A program made the translations under genes and the position numbers. A stretch of DNA of 64,000 nt from Chalara sp. BL73 (lineage: Eukaryota > Ascomycota > Leotiomycetes > Helotiales). A model generated the notes under the pieces. That model searched no databases. It saw only the letters and a program-made list of their open reading frames with translations, and was not told where the DNA came from. Below, piece after piece: positions 52,171 through 63,240 of this stretch (positions are counted from its first letter, which is position 1; each line of letters opens with the position of its first letter). The stretch lies in assembly GCA_918026815.1 (NCBI GenBank), contig CAKJVC010000012.1, positions 1,674,001 through 1,738,000 on the forward strand, read 5' to 3'.

Positions 52171-52458
52171 TGTAACAACTCAAGCTGCACAGGGATCTCG
52201 ATCCGTGGATCTAAGTAGAAGGATGCAAAGGTGTGAACAACTATCAATTGTTATAACTAAGAGAACAAACTACAGGCGGAAGAAGGGAAGGAGAGCAGTG
52301 CTTTATATACAGGATGCTGGCCAGGGGCCAGTGTAAGCGAGCCCTGTAGCGTTGGCTGCCAAGCTCTGAGGTGCCGAGCCCTGTGGTAACAGGGGCCAAG
52401 CTCTACCGAGCTCTGCAGTGCTTGGCGCCAAGCTCGAGATAGGGCCAGGGCCGTGACA
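52171..52458 (-). repeat. Gypsy 3' LTR (288 bp)
   Basis: Identical by eye to 58526-58813. The inner side has the C-rich complement of the polypurine tract. Confidence 0.96.
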
Positions 52459-52591
52459 TTACCCCCCCCTCCAGTGTAGCTTGCCCTCAAGCTACGGCGG
52501 ATCAAGAATGGAATGTAAAAATCAAAAATCAAAAATCAAAAATCAAAAATCAAAAATCAAAAATCCACTTTCCCGGCTTCCGTAGCATGCT

Positions 52592-55500
52592 TTACCCATT
52601 GTCATTCAGGCGATCAGCTGGTTCCTTGCCCTGCAAGTAGCAATCAAGCCAGTATTGTAGGTTTGCCGGAGGACCTTTTGCTTTAGGGTACTCGTCGTGG
52701 AAAGCCTTTAGCTTGTATGGCGCCCCTTTAAATCCTTCGGCATCATAAAATACAGGGTCGTAATCTATGCCTACCCATTTGACCTGGTACTGAAGCCTTC
52801 GGCGGTACTTTCGGCTTTGCAGAACTTGCTCGATTTCCCATTCCGGTTGTTGGTTGTAAACTACAGGTACTGGAGGCTCTTGATGCTGGCCTGGTAGCGG
52901 GTCGCCAGGGTCTTTCCGCAGGAGTTCCGGTGCAAAAACGTTGCGGAGCTGATTGCCTTCTGGAAGCTTTAGGCGGTACGAGTGACCTACTTGCTCAGTG
53001 ATTTCATATGGGCCTTCATTCTGGTAGCCTAGCTTTCGGCTTGGCCGTTCGCTGGTCCAGTTTTTGTCGAAACCCATACTTTATCCTTGACCTTAAAGTC
53101 AACTGGTCGTCGGTGCTTGTTGGCCTGTATTGCTTGTTGCTTTTGGGCTTTGGCCATTGCGGTTTTAGCCCATTCCCAAGCTTTGTGAATCCTTTCAATA
53201 TGAGCTCGAGCGTCTTTGCGAGCTTCTTTGACATGTTGTGAAACCGGAACAAAGTCTTTAGGGCGAACCCAGTCTATGTCCATTCGAGGTTGATACCCTA
53301 GTTCGACCATGAAAGATGACAAGCCTGTTGAGTGATGTGGCAAACTAGCTGCTGCGTAGTCTATCGCATGAATCAAAGTAGACCAGTTATCTTGAAAAGC
53401 ATTGGCAAAGGGACGAAGGCGTTGATCGATCCATTGATTTGCGTTTTCAGTCTGACCGTCTGTCTGAGGGTGGTATGCTGTCGAAAGCTTAAGCTTTGTG
53501 CCTAAAAGCCGGCAAAACTCATCCCAAAACGCGGAAATAAACTGAGGTCCTCGATCCGACACGATAGTTGTAGCAGGACCATAGTACTTATGGACATGCA
53601 CTAAATACAGCTGAGCCATAGTTCTAGCGTCGACTGTTTTGTTGCAAGGGATCGAAATAGGGCGTTTGCCGAGCCTGTCTATAAACACGCATACCATATT
53701 CATGCCTTTTTTGTCGAGAGGCATGTCTTTGAAATCAACTGATATATGCTGCCAAGGGCGGTCCGGTATTGGCAGTGAGTGCAACAGCCCTGGAGTCTTG
53801 TCTCTAGGGACTTTAGACCTACGGCAAGCGTGACAATTGCTTACAAAACGCTCAATATCGTCATCCATTCCGAGCCAGTAGTACCGTTCTTTAATCAGCT
53901 TTTTTGTCTTGTCTTGGCCTGGGTGAGCTGTAGCTAAGCTACAGTGTGATGCTGTAATCAAAGCAGTCCGTACTGATTCGGCTACTACAAGCCGGCTTTT
54001 CTTTCTTTAGCAACCCGTTTTCTAAGCTGTAGCCTCCTTTGCTTTCTTGACCTAGTTTTCTTGCAAGGTCTAAGTCTTGAGCAGTTCGGTTGGCCTGCAG
54101 GATTTCGTCGATCAAGTCGAGCTGTTCCTCAATTGGCGACAACGACAAAGCTACCCGGTTCACTTCGAGCTCTGCAGTGCTTAACGCTGAGCTCGTGTCG
54201 AGCTTTGCAGTGCCTGGCGCTGAGCTCATATCGAGCTTTGCAGTGCCTGGCACCGGGCTCATGTCGAGTTCTTGAAGGATCTGAGGATCAAGCTGTGCTG
54301 GGGATAAAAGAGCCTGATCTCGGTTCTCTCGCTTTGCTTGGTCCAAGCCTTTTGTCTGGTCTTGTCGTGTCAACGGGTCGGCTTTGTTGTGCTTGCCGGG
54401 CTTGTAAGATATTTTGAAATGGTACCGAGAAAGAATCTCAGCCCAACGGGCTTGTCTAGCTGATAGCAGCTTGCTCGACATGAAGTATTCTAAAGCTTTG
54501 TGGTCTGTAATTACCTCAATGTGATTTTTGGTGCCTTCGAGCTCGGCACGCCAATATTGCAACGCTTTAACAATAGCTAGCATTTCTTTGTCGTGAATTG
54601 GGTAATTGGTTTCCGCGGGAGCCATAGTTTTAGAGAAATACCCTACAGGATGCCATTCACCGTCAAGGCCTTTTTGAGAAAACACAGCTGCTACTACAGT
54701 GTCCGAAGCGTCCGTCTCCAGCATGCACTGACTGTCTAAATCGTAGTGAGCCAGCAAAGGAGCACTTATTAGCATAGCTTTGAGCTTGTCGAATGCTTGA
54801 GTACACTTGTTGTCGAAAACAAACTCGTAGTCAGCACGAGTCAACTGAGTTAGCGGTGCCGCAATCTGGCTGTAGCTTCGAATAAACCTTCTGTAGAAAT
54901 TGCAAAAACCTAGAAAAGATTGAACTCCTTTAACTGTCTTCGGAGGTTCCCAGTCTGCAATTACTCGTATTTTGTCTGGATCTACTTGGATGCCGTCAGT
55001 CGAAACAATGAATCCTAAGTACTTTGTCCGCTTTACACTGAATTCACACTTTTTGATATCGGCTTGTAAGCCGGCAGCTTGCAATCTGTCGATTACTTGC
55101 TTCACGTGTGCTTCGTGCTGTAGCTCGTTTTCAGAGTAAATAAGAATATCATCAAGATATGCTGTACAAATCACATCTAACAGATCTCGAAGAGTGTCGT
55201 TAATGTAGCTTTGAAACGTTGCCGGCCCATTAGTAAGGCCAAAAGGTAAAACTTTGTACTGAAACAAGCCATAGCGAGTGCGGAATGCTGTAAGTTCTTC
55301 AGATTCTGGAGAAATCCGGATCCGATGGAATGCCTGACGGATATCTAGCTTTGTAAAGACTTTGGCTTTGCTTAGCCTAGCTAGCGTTTCGTCAATCAAC
55401 GGCAAAGGATACCGGTTTTTCTTGGTTAACGAATTCAGTTTCCGGTAGTCGACACAAAAACGAAGTGAGCCGTCCGACTTCCGCGCAAACAAGACAGGTG

Positions 55501-56930
55501 ATGCAAAAGGAGCTTTGCTAGTAACAACAAAGCCTTTTCTCAAATTAGCTGTCAAGTAGTCTCGCATAGTTTCAAGCTCTTCGATTGAGTGCTTGTTCAA
55601 ATGGCAAAACCCTAGAGTATTGTCTCCCGTAAGCTCGATTTTGTGGTCGATGCTTCGGTGTGGAGCTAAAGTGTCTGATTCTTGCTTCGAGAAAAAAGCT
55701 AAGCGACTATGGTAAGTGCTCGGAATTTGGTTTTGCAAAGATTCTTCTAGCTCAACAGGCTGCTGTTCTTGCTTCCGATCTTCAATCATCCGGTCTAGGC
55801 CGTCTAACGTGATTGAAAATAGCTCGATTCCTTGTTGCCGAGCGTTTAGCATAAACCCGTTACTGGAAATCATTTTGATATCTAGGTGTGCACGCTGGCC
55901 AGGCCGGCTGTCAGGCCGGCTATTTCCCCCTGCTTTAGCGAAGCCTCCTGGCTGAAGTTCTGGCTTGGCCTCAGGCTGGTAGTCGTAAGGGCGAGAAAGC
56001 TCACTAGCCATGACTTTCAGGCTTTTGCTGGTTTCTCGAGCCCAGGTTGGCCCGTAAGCGCTAGCTCGGGTGAGCTTCCGGCTGGCTGTAGCAAAGCTCG
56101 ATTTCTGGGGCACGAGCTTCTGGCTAGCTGTAGCAAAGCTCGATTTCTGGGGGACGAGCTTCTGGCTAGCTGTAGCTTCTCGAACAGTATGAACCGCCTG
56201 AACAGCTTGAACAGCTGACTGTATGGCCTGAACGACCGGCTGCTGAACAGCCTGTACGGCTGGCTGCTGAACAGCCTGTACGGCCTGAACGTGCAAACAG
56301 TCCCTCGCTGGTAGAGCCTGAGCTAGGCTTACTGTCAGGGCTTTGATCTGAATGACGCCCAGGCGTCTTTTGTCGTTTCTAGCGATTGCTTTGTCTCGGC
56401 GTAGCATGTCCTGCTGGTATTGTATTTGAACTTGCTGAGGTCGGATATTGTCCCTTAAGTAAGTAGCTATAGTCCTGGAATAGGTGTGTGCTGGTGGAAA
56501 CTCTGGAGGCCACCGTAGCTGTAGATAATGAACATCAATAAAAATCCGAAAATAATAAAAGAAGTAGCGTCCGAGAATCAAGTCATGAGAGCCCAGCTCT
56601 AAAATAAGTAAAGGAAAGTTGTATAGCCCGCGGCCATCAATCTCAATATTGAACAAAAGGTACTGAGAGATAGGTGATCCTTTTTTACCATCTTTTCCTT
56701 TCGGATAGATAGAATGAGGAAGCCGTTTAGGCTTCAACCCGAGAATGCGGCAAAGGTCTAATGCAAAACGAGTGTCAATAAAAACCTAACCACTAGCTCC
56801 GGTATCACCTAAAGCTCTGGCCTGCACTGCAATCCCGTTTTTGTGAAGAGTGCATGCTACAGTAAAAGAATTGCCGGCCATTAGTGAACTTAGATCGATC
56901 TGTTGAAGATCGAACACGTGAGCCCTAAGA
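52592..56930 (-). pseudogene. pol: Gypsy Pol polyprotein, interrupted
   Basis: Domains in order: protease (DTGASG followed directly by TAG near 56787); reverse transcriptase (FCVDYRKLNSLTKKNRYPLP, FTKLDIRQAFHRIRI, LPFGLTNGPATFQ, active site TAYLDDILIYS); RNase H (LETDASDTVVAAVFSQ, VITDHKALEYF); integrase with zinc-binding N-terminus (HPGQDKTKKLIKERYYWLGM ... CHACRRSK) and core D/D/E (HISVDFKDMP, IVSDRGPQFIS, HPQTDGQTENANQW); and a C-terminal chromodomain-like part (PEWEIEQVLQSRKYRRRLQY). Frameshifts lie near 53996 and near 53065 (five A where the plus copy has six). Confidence 0.93.
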
Positions 56931-56943
56931 AAGGAGCCTTGGC

Positions 56944-58277
56944 TTAGGGCTGTTCGTTTTCCGACTTCTCTGCGTCGGCTTCATCTTGTGCTTCATCACC
57001 TGAAGCGTTTTCTTGCTCAATCTCTTGAATTCTAGGTGTTGCTTGAGAATTTAAGCAAAAGCTTGCAAAATGCCCTTTTTCACCGCATTTGAAGCAAGTG
57101 CTTTGAGAATAGTCCGGAGCTGGGCTACGAGCCGGGCTGGCCGTGCTGTCACGGCCTGTAGCTGGGCCTGGAGTAGCACGCTGAAGTGCTGGCGAAAAGG
57201 CTCGGTAAGCTTTCGGAGCCGGAAAGAGTCCTTGACGTTTAGGAGCCGAAACAGCATTTGGCCTAGCTTGACGAACTGGTGTAGAAGGAAATTGTCGATA
57301 GAATTCCTGCAAGTCGATACTTAGCCGTTGACATTCGTGTACTAGTTTTTGGTACGTAGAGTGCTGATGGTGTGTAGCCAAAAGTCGGTTCTGGAATTCT
57401 CTATTTAGCTTTCTCCACAAATGGCTTCTCCAGGTCGAGGAAGGAACTCGCCCTACGGCAGCTAAGCGAGCAAACTCGGTATGGAAATCATTGAAGTCTT
57501 GTGCAGCTTGTTGTTTCAAGGCGTAAAACTGGTTTTCGGCTTCTTCGGCTTCAAAATGGTTCCGAAAGATTGTGTCCAAGTAAGCTAGCATTTCGTCGAC
57601 AGAAAGCCAAGGTTCCAAGCTATCTTCGTCATACCGAGGCGAAAGATGACGCTGTGCTTCACCTGTAGTACAGCCGAACACGTAATCGATCCGCTCTTGT
57701 TCCGTAGGCCACCAGTCCGCATTTGCTCTAAGCTTTCCTCGTAATAAGGATTTCCAAGCAATGTACGTAGGCGAAGTACCGTCGTCTAAGGAGTCTGGGT
57801 CTCGGTGCTTCGGAGAAAGCTTTTTGAGTATAGCCGAGACTTATGCCGCTTACTAGACTTAGGCCTATGGTTGCTATCAGAAGATGAGCTGTCTGATGGT
57901 GACGCGTCTGGGTCATTTCCTTGTTTCCGAAGTGATCGAGGAGTCGAAGGTTTCTCCACTGAAGGGACTAAGTTGCTTGGTCCCGTGGCCGCTAACCGTT
58001 CTAGCAACGCACGAAACTGGCTGTCTGAAAGCTGAACAGGGGTCCGTAAAATATCAGCCACTTGCTGATTCAATTGATTGCGTACGTCTCGTTCAGGTTC
58101 CTTGCTAGCTGACGACCGGCTCATTTACTCAGAAGTAGCAGCTGACGACTGTGTCTGACTCGTTGCTTCAGGGGTAGTACGGTCGCCTAGTTGAACCAAA
58201 GGAGTACCTTCTGTCGAAGGGGGTCTGAAGGGCGTTTCTTGTCCTTTCTCGACGAGCTTCTTTTTTGTCGTGGGCAT
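56944..58277 (-). pseudogene. gag: Gypsy gag, one stop and one frameshift
   Basis: Compared with 405-1739 it has a GAA to TAA change near 58126 and one T missing in a T run near 57825, so it splits into three readable pieces. The zinc knuckle CFKCGEKGHFASFC is intact in the last one. Confidence 0.93.
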
Positions 58278-58525
58278 ATTGCTGTAAAGTGAATTCGAAA
58301 ATAAAGAGAAGTAGTAGTAATAGCTCAACTCGACTAATTAGGAGGAGCGGCTCGACCAGTATGTGCTGGGAGCTGGAGTTGGTGTATACAGGCTTTGACT
58401 CTGGCCTATATCTTCACAGACCTCGTCTGTGGCGTCGTGGAATGGTCTTCACGGTCTTGATTCAATACAAAAGGAAGGGATATTATTAAGCTCCGTCCCC
58501 GGAAGGTTTGTAGAGTTTGTTCTAA

Positions 58526-58813
58526 TGTAACAACTCAAGCTGCACAGGGATCTCGATCCGTGGATCTAAGTAGAAGGATGCAAAGGTGTGAACAACTATC
58601 AATTGTTATAACTAAGAGAACAAACTACAGGCGGAAGAAGGGAAGGAGAGCAGTGCTTTATATACAGGATGCTGGCCAGGGGCCAGTGTAAGCGAGCCCT
58701 GTAGCGTTGGCTGCCAAGCTCTGAGGTGCCGAGCCCTGTGGTAACAGGGGCCAAGCTCTACCGAGCTCTGCAGTGCTTGGCGCCAAGCTCGAGATAGGGC
58801 CAGGGCCGTGACA
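58526..58813 (-). repeat. Gypsy 5' LTR (288 bp)
   Basis: TATATAA box. An AGTTTGTTCT block lies about 30 nt after it in element orientation; its complement AGAACAAACT occurs just behind the LTR in the leader, a possible self-priming pair. Confidence 0.95.
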
Positions 58814-59526
58814 ATAAAGATCACGCTTTCCTTTCAGCGTCGATCAATTCAGGATAGGAAAAACTTAATAAGTATTATATCCTTACAAATAAATCTCTAG
58901 CTTACGCTTTTGGTGTTGTATTGGATCCTACTCAGAAATGGGCTTATTTTGAAGAAGCTTGGGCCGATCACCCACAGTGGTTAATTTCAATCAAGGAAAG
59001 AGTCGAGGATTATTGGAATGAGGAGTACAAAGATAAGGGTAAGTAGTTAAAGATTCCGGCGTTCATTACTAACTAATCCGTAATTATAGTCTTTCGTACT
59101 ACGACAGCTCTTTCTAATTCTCTCGACGTTCAAGAGATCTTTCAAAATGCGTACTTTGCTTATCTACAAAAGCGTCGGCGTTCACGCTCTTTAGCGCCAA
59201 AGAATAAGCTACAGGAATACCTTTCTTTCCCTACAACTCAAATAGCTCTTGGCGATTCTTTCGACCCTCGTATTTGGTGGTTATCACAACAAAAAAAATG
59301 GCCAAATCTATCCCAAATAGCTATTGATATTTTGGGGATACCTTCTATGTCGACCGACGCTGAAAGGGCGTTCTCTAGCGCAAAATTGACTATTACGGAT
59401 CGTCGTAATCGTCTTTCTATGGCTACTGTAGGTGCTTTGGAAAAGATTAAACAGTGGATGGGCGTAGATCACCTTATCTACGAAGATCTTCTAAAGGATC
59501 AAAAGCTTGTAATAGAGCAAATTTAG
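58814..59526 (+). pseudogene. hAT transposase, C-terminal segment with dimerisation domain
   Basis: Reads AYAFGVVLDPTQKWAYFEEA, WNEEYKDK, a 51-bp intron (59039-59089, GTAAGT ... ACTAAC ... TAG), then LQEYLSFPTTQIALGDSFDP, RIWWLSQQKKWPNLSQIAID and the hAT C-terminal hallmark IPSMSTDAERAFSSAKLTIT, ending VIEQI and TAG. This region makes hAT transposase dimers. An early stop (near 58860) adds to the breaks upstream. Confidence 0.85.
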
Positions 59527-59704
59527 GTGAGTGCTCGTGGTGTTTTAAAACGTGATACTAATTAGGAATAGCGTCATTTAGAGTTGGTGTCATAGTATAT
59601 CGCAGTATAGTATGATACAATATAAGATTGCAGATTTTGCTGTGATACGTATGCAAATTTCAAATCTCATATTGCGTGGTGTATGGTATTGTATTTTAGA
59701 GGTC
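59527..59704. other. 3' flank of the hAT element
   Basis: AT-rich, with repeated AGTATA-type words. A hAT terminal repeat should be near but could not be placed. Confidence 0.35.
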
Positions 59705-60141
59705 GATATATCGGGTACGATTGAAACGGCCGTCATTAGCGCCAACACACCAAAAAGTCACGGCATGCCGCTTTTACATCACTCCGCACGAAACTTGGTG
59801 AAAATTGTGTTTTGCGATTTCGCGTAACTAACACTAGAACAACTAAATGAAATAACAACCCAAAAAATTGAAACTTGATTTATTAAAATCCAATAGATTT
59901 AGTTAAATCCGATTGTTATAATATATATGTATGTATGTTTTGTAGCGATATTCATTTGAAAAGAAAAGAAATCCTTTTCAAACAAAATCGGGTTTAGCGT
60001 ATTTCGCTTAGTATAACAGCAAAGTAAAATTCTGAAAGTAGAAAAGCGTGCATGTGACTTTCGCTTAATGATCTCAACAAAGAATATAGTGGGTAGTGCC
60101 AAGACGCTAATGACGACCGTTTCAATCGTACCCGATATATC
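59705..60141. mobile_element. Inverted-repeat (MITE/foldback) element, about 437 bp
   Basis: GATATATCGGGTACGATTGA at the left end pairs with its reverse complement ending at 60141. About 37 of the first 39 positions match, and homology fades further inward. No coding capacity. TSD not resolved. Confidence 0.72.
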
Positions 60142-60868
60142 ACGAGAATACTAACTCGATCACTGATCGTATCAAGCCGTTGTTGAGAAGCCAAGCGTAC
60201 TGACTTGGCCACAAAACCCGGTATCCGTTTTCTGTCCGATATCTAATTCCCAGCATCCCAATGTATAATTCATGGATCATTTTCAGTCCGCTGTCGGTAG
60301 CGCCCGCAGTTCGATGAACCATCTTCCGTGCTTGAACCCATTCTTGCAGAGACTCCAAGCATACCATTTCTGGAGCCATGATAGTCTTCACAAGCTGGCA
60401 GCATTTGTGGAACCGTGCGAGGCGAATATTCGTGTGTATCCGAGGATGAATAACCGTCCAGGTGCAAATGAGAATGGTGAAGAAACAGGAGATAATTATT
60501 CGGAACGTTCGTCGCCCCGCTGGCTCTGGAATCCACCCCACCAAAGCAGAGCTATTGTTTGTTGTTTTCCGTGGTTCTAACGCAAAATTCAATACCGACA
60601 ATTGGAGAAGGGGACGTAAAATGGAAACCCTCAACATATGAGAAAGTCCAGATACAAGCTGAAGATAAGACGGCAAGGTAAATAATATATTACTCGTGGT
60701 ATTAACCTTCCGAATAACGATTGAGTACTCCAGAAAGAAAACTTGTGAATTGGTGTATCGAAAGGGGAGAATAAACAAGGCACACCTCACAACGGTAGCA
60801 TTGACATTCCCGATGGATAAATCAGGGTACGCAGTGTAACCTGTCTTACCTATACCCAGCCGTGCCAA
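60140..60868 (-). pseudogene. Fungal membrane-protein-like gene, truncated by the inverted-repeat element
   Basis: The frame contains WIPEPAGRRTFRIIISCFFT, ILICTWTVIHPRIH, MAPEMVCLESLQEWVQARKM and WPSQYAWLLNNGLI. I recall this pattern (RGT/F..L.SC.FT...CTWTV.H) from large ascomycete families of unknown function. The last residues before the stop are encoded by the element end at 60141, so the native C-terminus is lost. The N-terminal 100 residues do not look like the family and may be intron or non-coding. Confidence 0.55.
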
Positions 60869-61624
60869 CGCTCCCTAATTCAATCCTCGAGCTTTTATTT
60901 GAGGGTATGCAGATTCTCTCACAGACCCAAAGGGTGCAGCCAAAGGATTGGATTTGCTCCGCATCTTTAGGCTTTAGAAAACAAGAGAATATTGGGCAGA
61001 GAGAAGTTTGAGAAGGACCCAAGGGAACAGTACGGCGCGTAGTACGAAACATCGTTGCGATAACTGTTTGTATCACTCTGTGATACTTCTTCGTATTGAT
61101 GACTTGCAATTGCTTAAGTCGATTACCTACAACGGGCACGTAGCACCGCCATCTCAGCGCAGTGCTATTATGCTCGTTGTGGGTGGTTGACTTGTTCTTG
61201 TTCATTCTAAGTTCAAATCTACGCGCGAGAGCTAAAGTACATTCATGTGGTGGTCGCGGGATATTCGCGTGACTTTGGCTGCATACCAACCAAAAGAGAA
61301 GAAGTTGCTAAAGATTCCGAGCGATATATAGAATAAATACATAGTTGCAATGTAACTGCGTTGAGCAGTGCATTAATTGCGGGCGAAATTATAGTGCAAG
61401 TGGATGGTAGGTTTGAGTTCCAATACACTTACCCGAACCCCTCGACACCACCAATATCGTCGGCTGTGCACCGAGCTGATTATATATACGTGATGAAATG
61501 TAGATTGACGAAAATGACAGGCGGTCAACCGAATTGCCGCTTCGCGCAGTGCCCTAAAGCGCCCCGCATCCGCTCGTCCAACGTCGATTTTGCCATTCCT
61601 GTAGCTTGAATCCACACACGCCGA
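60869..61624. other. Intergenic region
   Basis: Holds the upstream region of the kinase gene. Several open frames on both strands show no domain. Confidence 0.4.
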
Positions 61625-62572
61625 ATGTTGAAGAGCCAGCAGGTTTTCTTTCTGCGCCTCACGAGGTGTCTACGCTTATTTCAGGATCACAGAATGACAT
61701 TATCATACGTTCCGCCCACTTACAACATTGAGGCGCAGCACAATGGCACCGAATGTCTCGCCATCAACAATACTTTTATTCACCGTATATTAACACGGCT
61801 CGCGTCACATACAACGTCGAAAATCTATCCGCGCGATGGCCTCTGTACACGAGTCTCGAGAAACAAAATTCTCAAGACGGGCCGTCGAGTCCACTTAACG
61901 GAAGGTGCGACTTTGAGATACCTGGCTAAACACACTACCATCCCCGTCCCCAAGGTTTATTGCTCTTTTCTACATAAGAACAGAGCGTATATTGTCATGG
62001 AGAGAATCCAAGGAGAAGAGTTATCAAAATCATGGGAAAACATGTCTAAAAATTCAATAGAGAGTATTCTCGCGCAGTTGGAAAAGATCTTCCGACAGTT
62101 GCGCGCGTTAAAACCTCCAGGCACCGGCGTGGAAAGCTGTGTTGGAGGCTCCCTGTACGACTCGCGTATACCTCGTGGAAGCCCACGTTTTGGTCCGTTC
62201 AAGTCCATTCAAGAATTTCATTCCTGGCTCAGGCAAGATTTAACACCCGAATGTCTCAAAGATCGGCAACGGGATCAAGACTGGCACGACCTCCAGCATA
62301 TGTTGAGCGTACAGGATGGGCCGTGGCCTCTGCCAACTTTCTCACACGGCGATCTAAATCCATGCAATATCATTGTTCGTGGGGGCACTGTGGCTGGAAT
62401 CATTGACTGGGAATTCTCTGGATGGTATCCACATTATTGGGAATATACTTCGGCCTGGTTTGGCAATGCTACGAGAACAGAATGGCAGGGCTTACTTGAC
62501 AAAGTGCTTGACCGCCCACAGCCCGAGGTGTTCAAGATGGAAGAAGTTCACAATAAATGGTGGGGAGAATAA
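61625..62572 (+). CDS. APH-family phosphotransferase (aminoglycoside-kinase-like fold)
   Basis: 315 residues from ATG 61625; a start at 61694 (MTLSYVPP) is also possible. Protein-kinase-like fold: ATP-contact region with EGATLRYLAKHTTIPVPKVY, hinge YIVMERIQGEELSK, catalytic loop SHGDLNPCNIIV (Asp as base, Asn for Mg) and metal loop AGIIDWEFSGWYPHYWEY. Such proteins are greatly expanded in filamentous ascomycetes; they phosphorylate small molecules or are of unknown role, and resistance to aminoglycosides should not be assumed. Length and motifs are normal, no damage seen. Confidence 0.88.
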   Translation: MLKSQQVFFLRLTRCLRLFQDHRMTLSYVPPTYNIEAQHNGTECLAINNTFIHRILTRLASHTTSKIYPRDGLCTRVSRNKILKTGRRVHLTEGATLRYLAKHTTIPVPKVYCSFLHKNRAYIVMERIQGEELSKSWENMSKNSIESILAQLEKIFRQLRALKPPGTGVESCVGGSLYDSRIPRGSPRFGPFKSIQEFHSWLRQDLTPECLKDRQRDQDWHDLQHMLSVQDGPWPLPTFSHGDLNPCNIIVRGGTVAGIIDWEFSGWYPHYWEYTSAWFGNATRTEWQGLLDKVLDRPQPEVFKMEEVHNKWWGE

Positions 62573-62670
62573 ACCTCCGAATTATTGTTCACGTCACGAA
62601 ACAACGGACGACACTCTTTCCCATCACAGGTCGACAACCACCCTCCTCAGACATGTATGGTTACTAGCTC

Positions 62671-63240
62671 CTACGGTACAATTTCCTTGTTCTCAAGCAT
62701 ATCCCATGTCGGCTTCGATTTCAACAAATCCGCAGCAGATTGATAGCGACCAGCAGCAGTCTTGTCTCCTACGTACTGTCTCGCAAGAGCTTCGATCTTC
62801 GGCCAATTCAGCTCTGCGATGCCGACACACTTCCCATCTTTCGCAATCTCAGCCAGCGCACTTGCGATCCAAGTATGACACCTCCAGTTCGAATCGCCCT
62901 GCACAACTGGGAGCTATCGAAAGAGTCGAATAAGGCGCTGCTCGTCTTCGATTTTAGCAATAAGGATGCGTGCTAAGAGGCTGTTAGTGGTTCGGACGGT
63001 CTCTAATGGGATTTCTTCATATTTCCAGCCGAGAGGGGAGTTTTTAACGTGGTAACGTGCGCCTGGTATCACATCTTTAGTCTCTGCTTTTGGACCAATC
63101 AGAAAACCCCAGTGATATCCAAAAAGGTCAGAATATGTTAAGAAAGACTCAACGGTGCAGCTATCTCACCTGCGTTCCTCGTTGTTCACAACGCCGCTAG
63201 GATACAAGGCGATATACGGTCGAGATTTGTTGGAAGGCAT
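62671..63240 (-). pseudogene. Small fungal protein gene, one stop and doubtful intron
   Basis: ATG at 63240 (MPSNKSRPYIALYPSGVVNN EERR in two pieces), a GTGAGA donor, then YHWGFLIGPKAETKDVIPGA, KNSPLGWKYEEIPLETVRTT, a TAG in the place of Gln near 62919, GDSNWRCHTWIASALAEI and ALARQYVGDKTAAGRYQSAA up to a stop at 62671. No AG acceptor sits where the frame needs it. Function unknown. The stop and intron problem suggest a recent pseudogene. Confidence 0.6.

Larger units (their letters stand above)
52171..58813 (-). mobile_element. Full-length Ty3/gypsy chromovirus (6643 bp)
   Basis: LTRs 52171-52458 and 58526-58813 seem identical (288 bp). Perfect TSD ATAAA (52166-52170, 58814-58818). Order on the minus strand: 5' LTR, leader, gag, pol (protease, RT, RNase H, integrase, chromodomain), (TCAAAAA)n tract, polypurine tract, 3' LTR. 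Young by LTR identity, yet gag and pol each carry stops and frameshifts. Confidence 0.97.

Noticed and set aside
61625..62572. Aminoglycoside resistance gene
   Set aside because: Only the fold motifs are shared. Fungal APH-like proteins are a large family with mostly unknown substrates.
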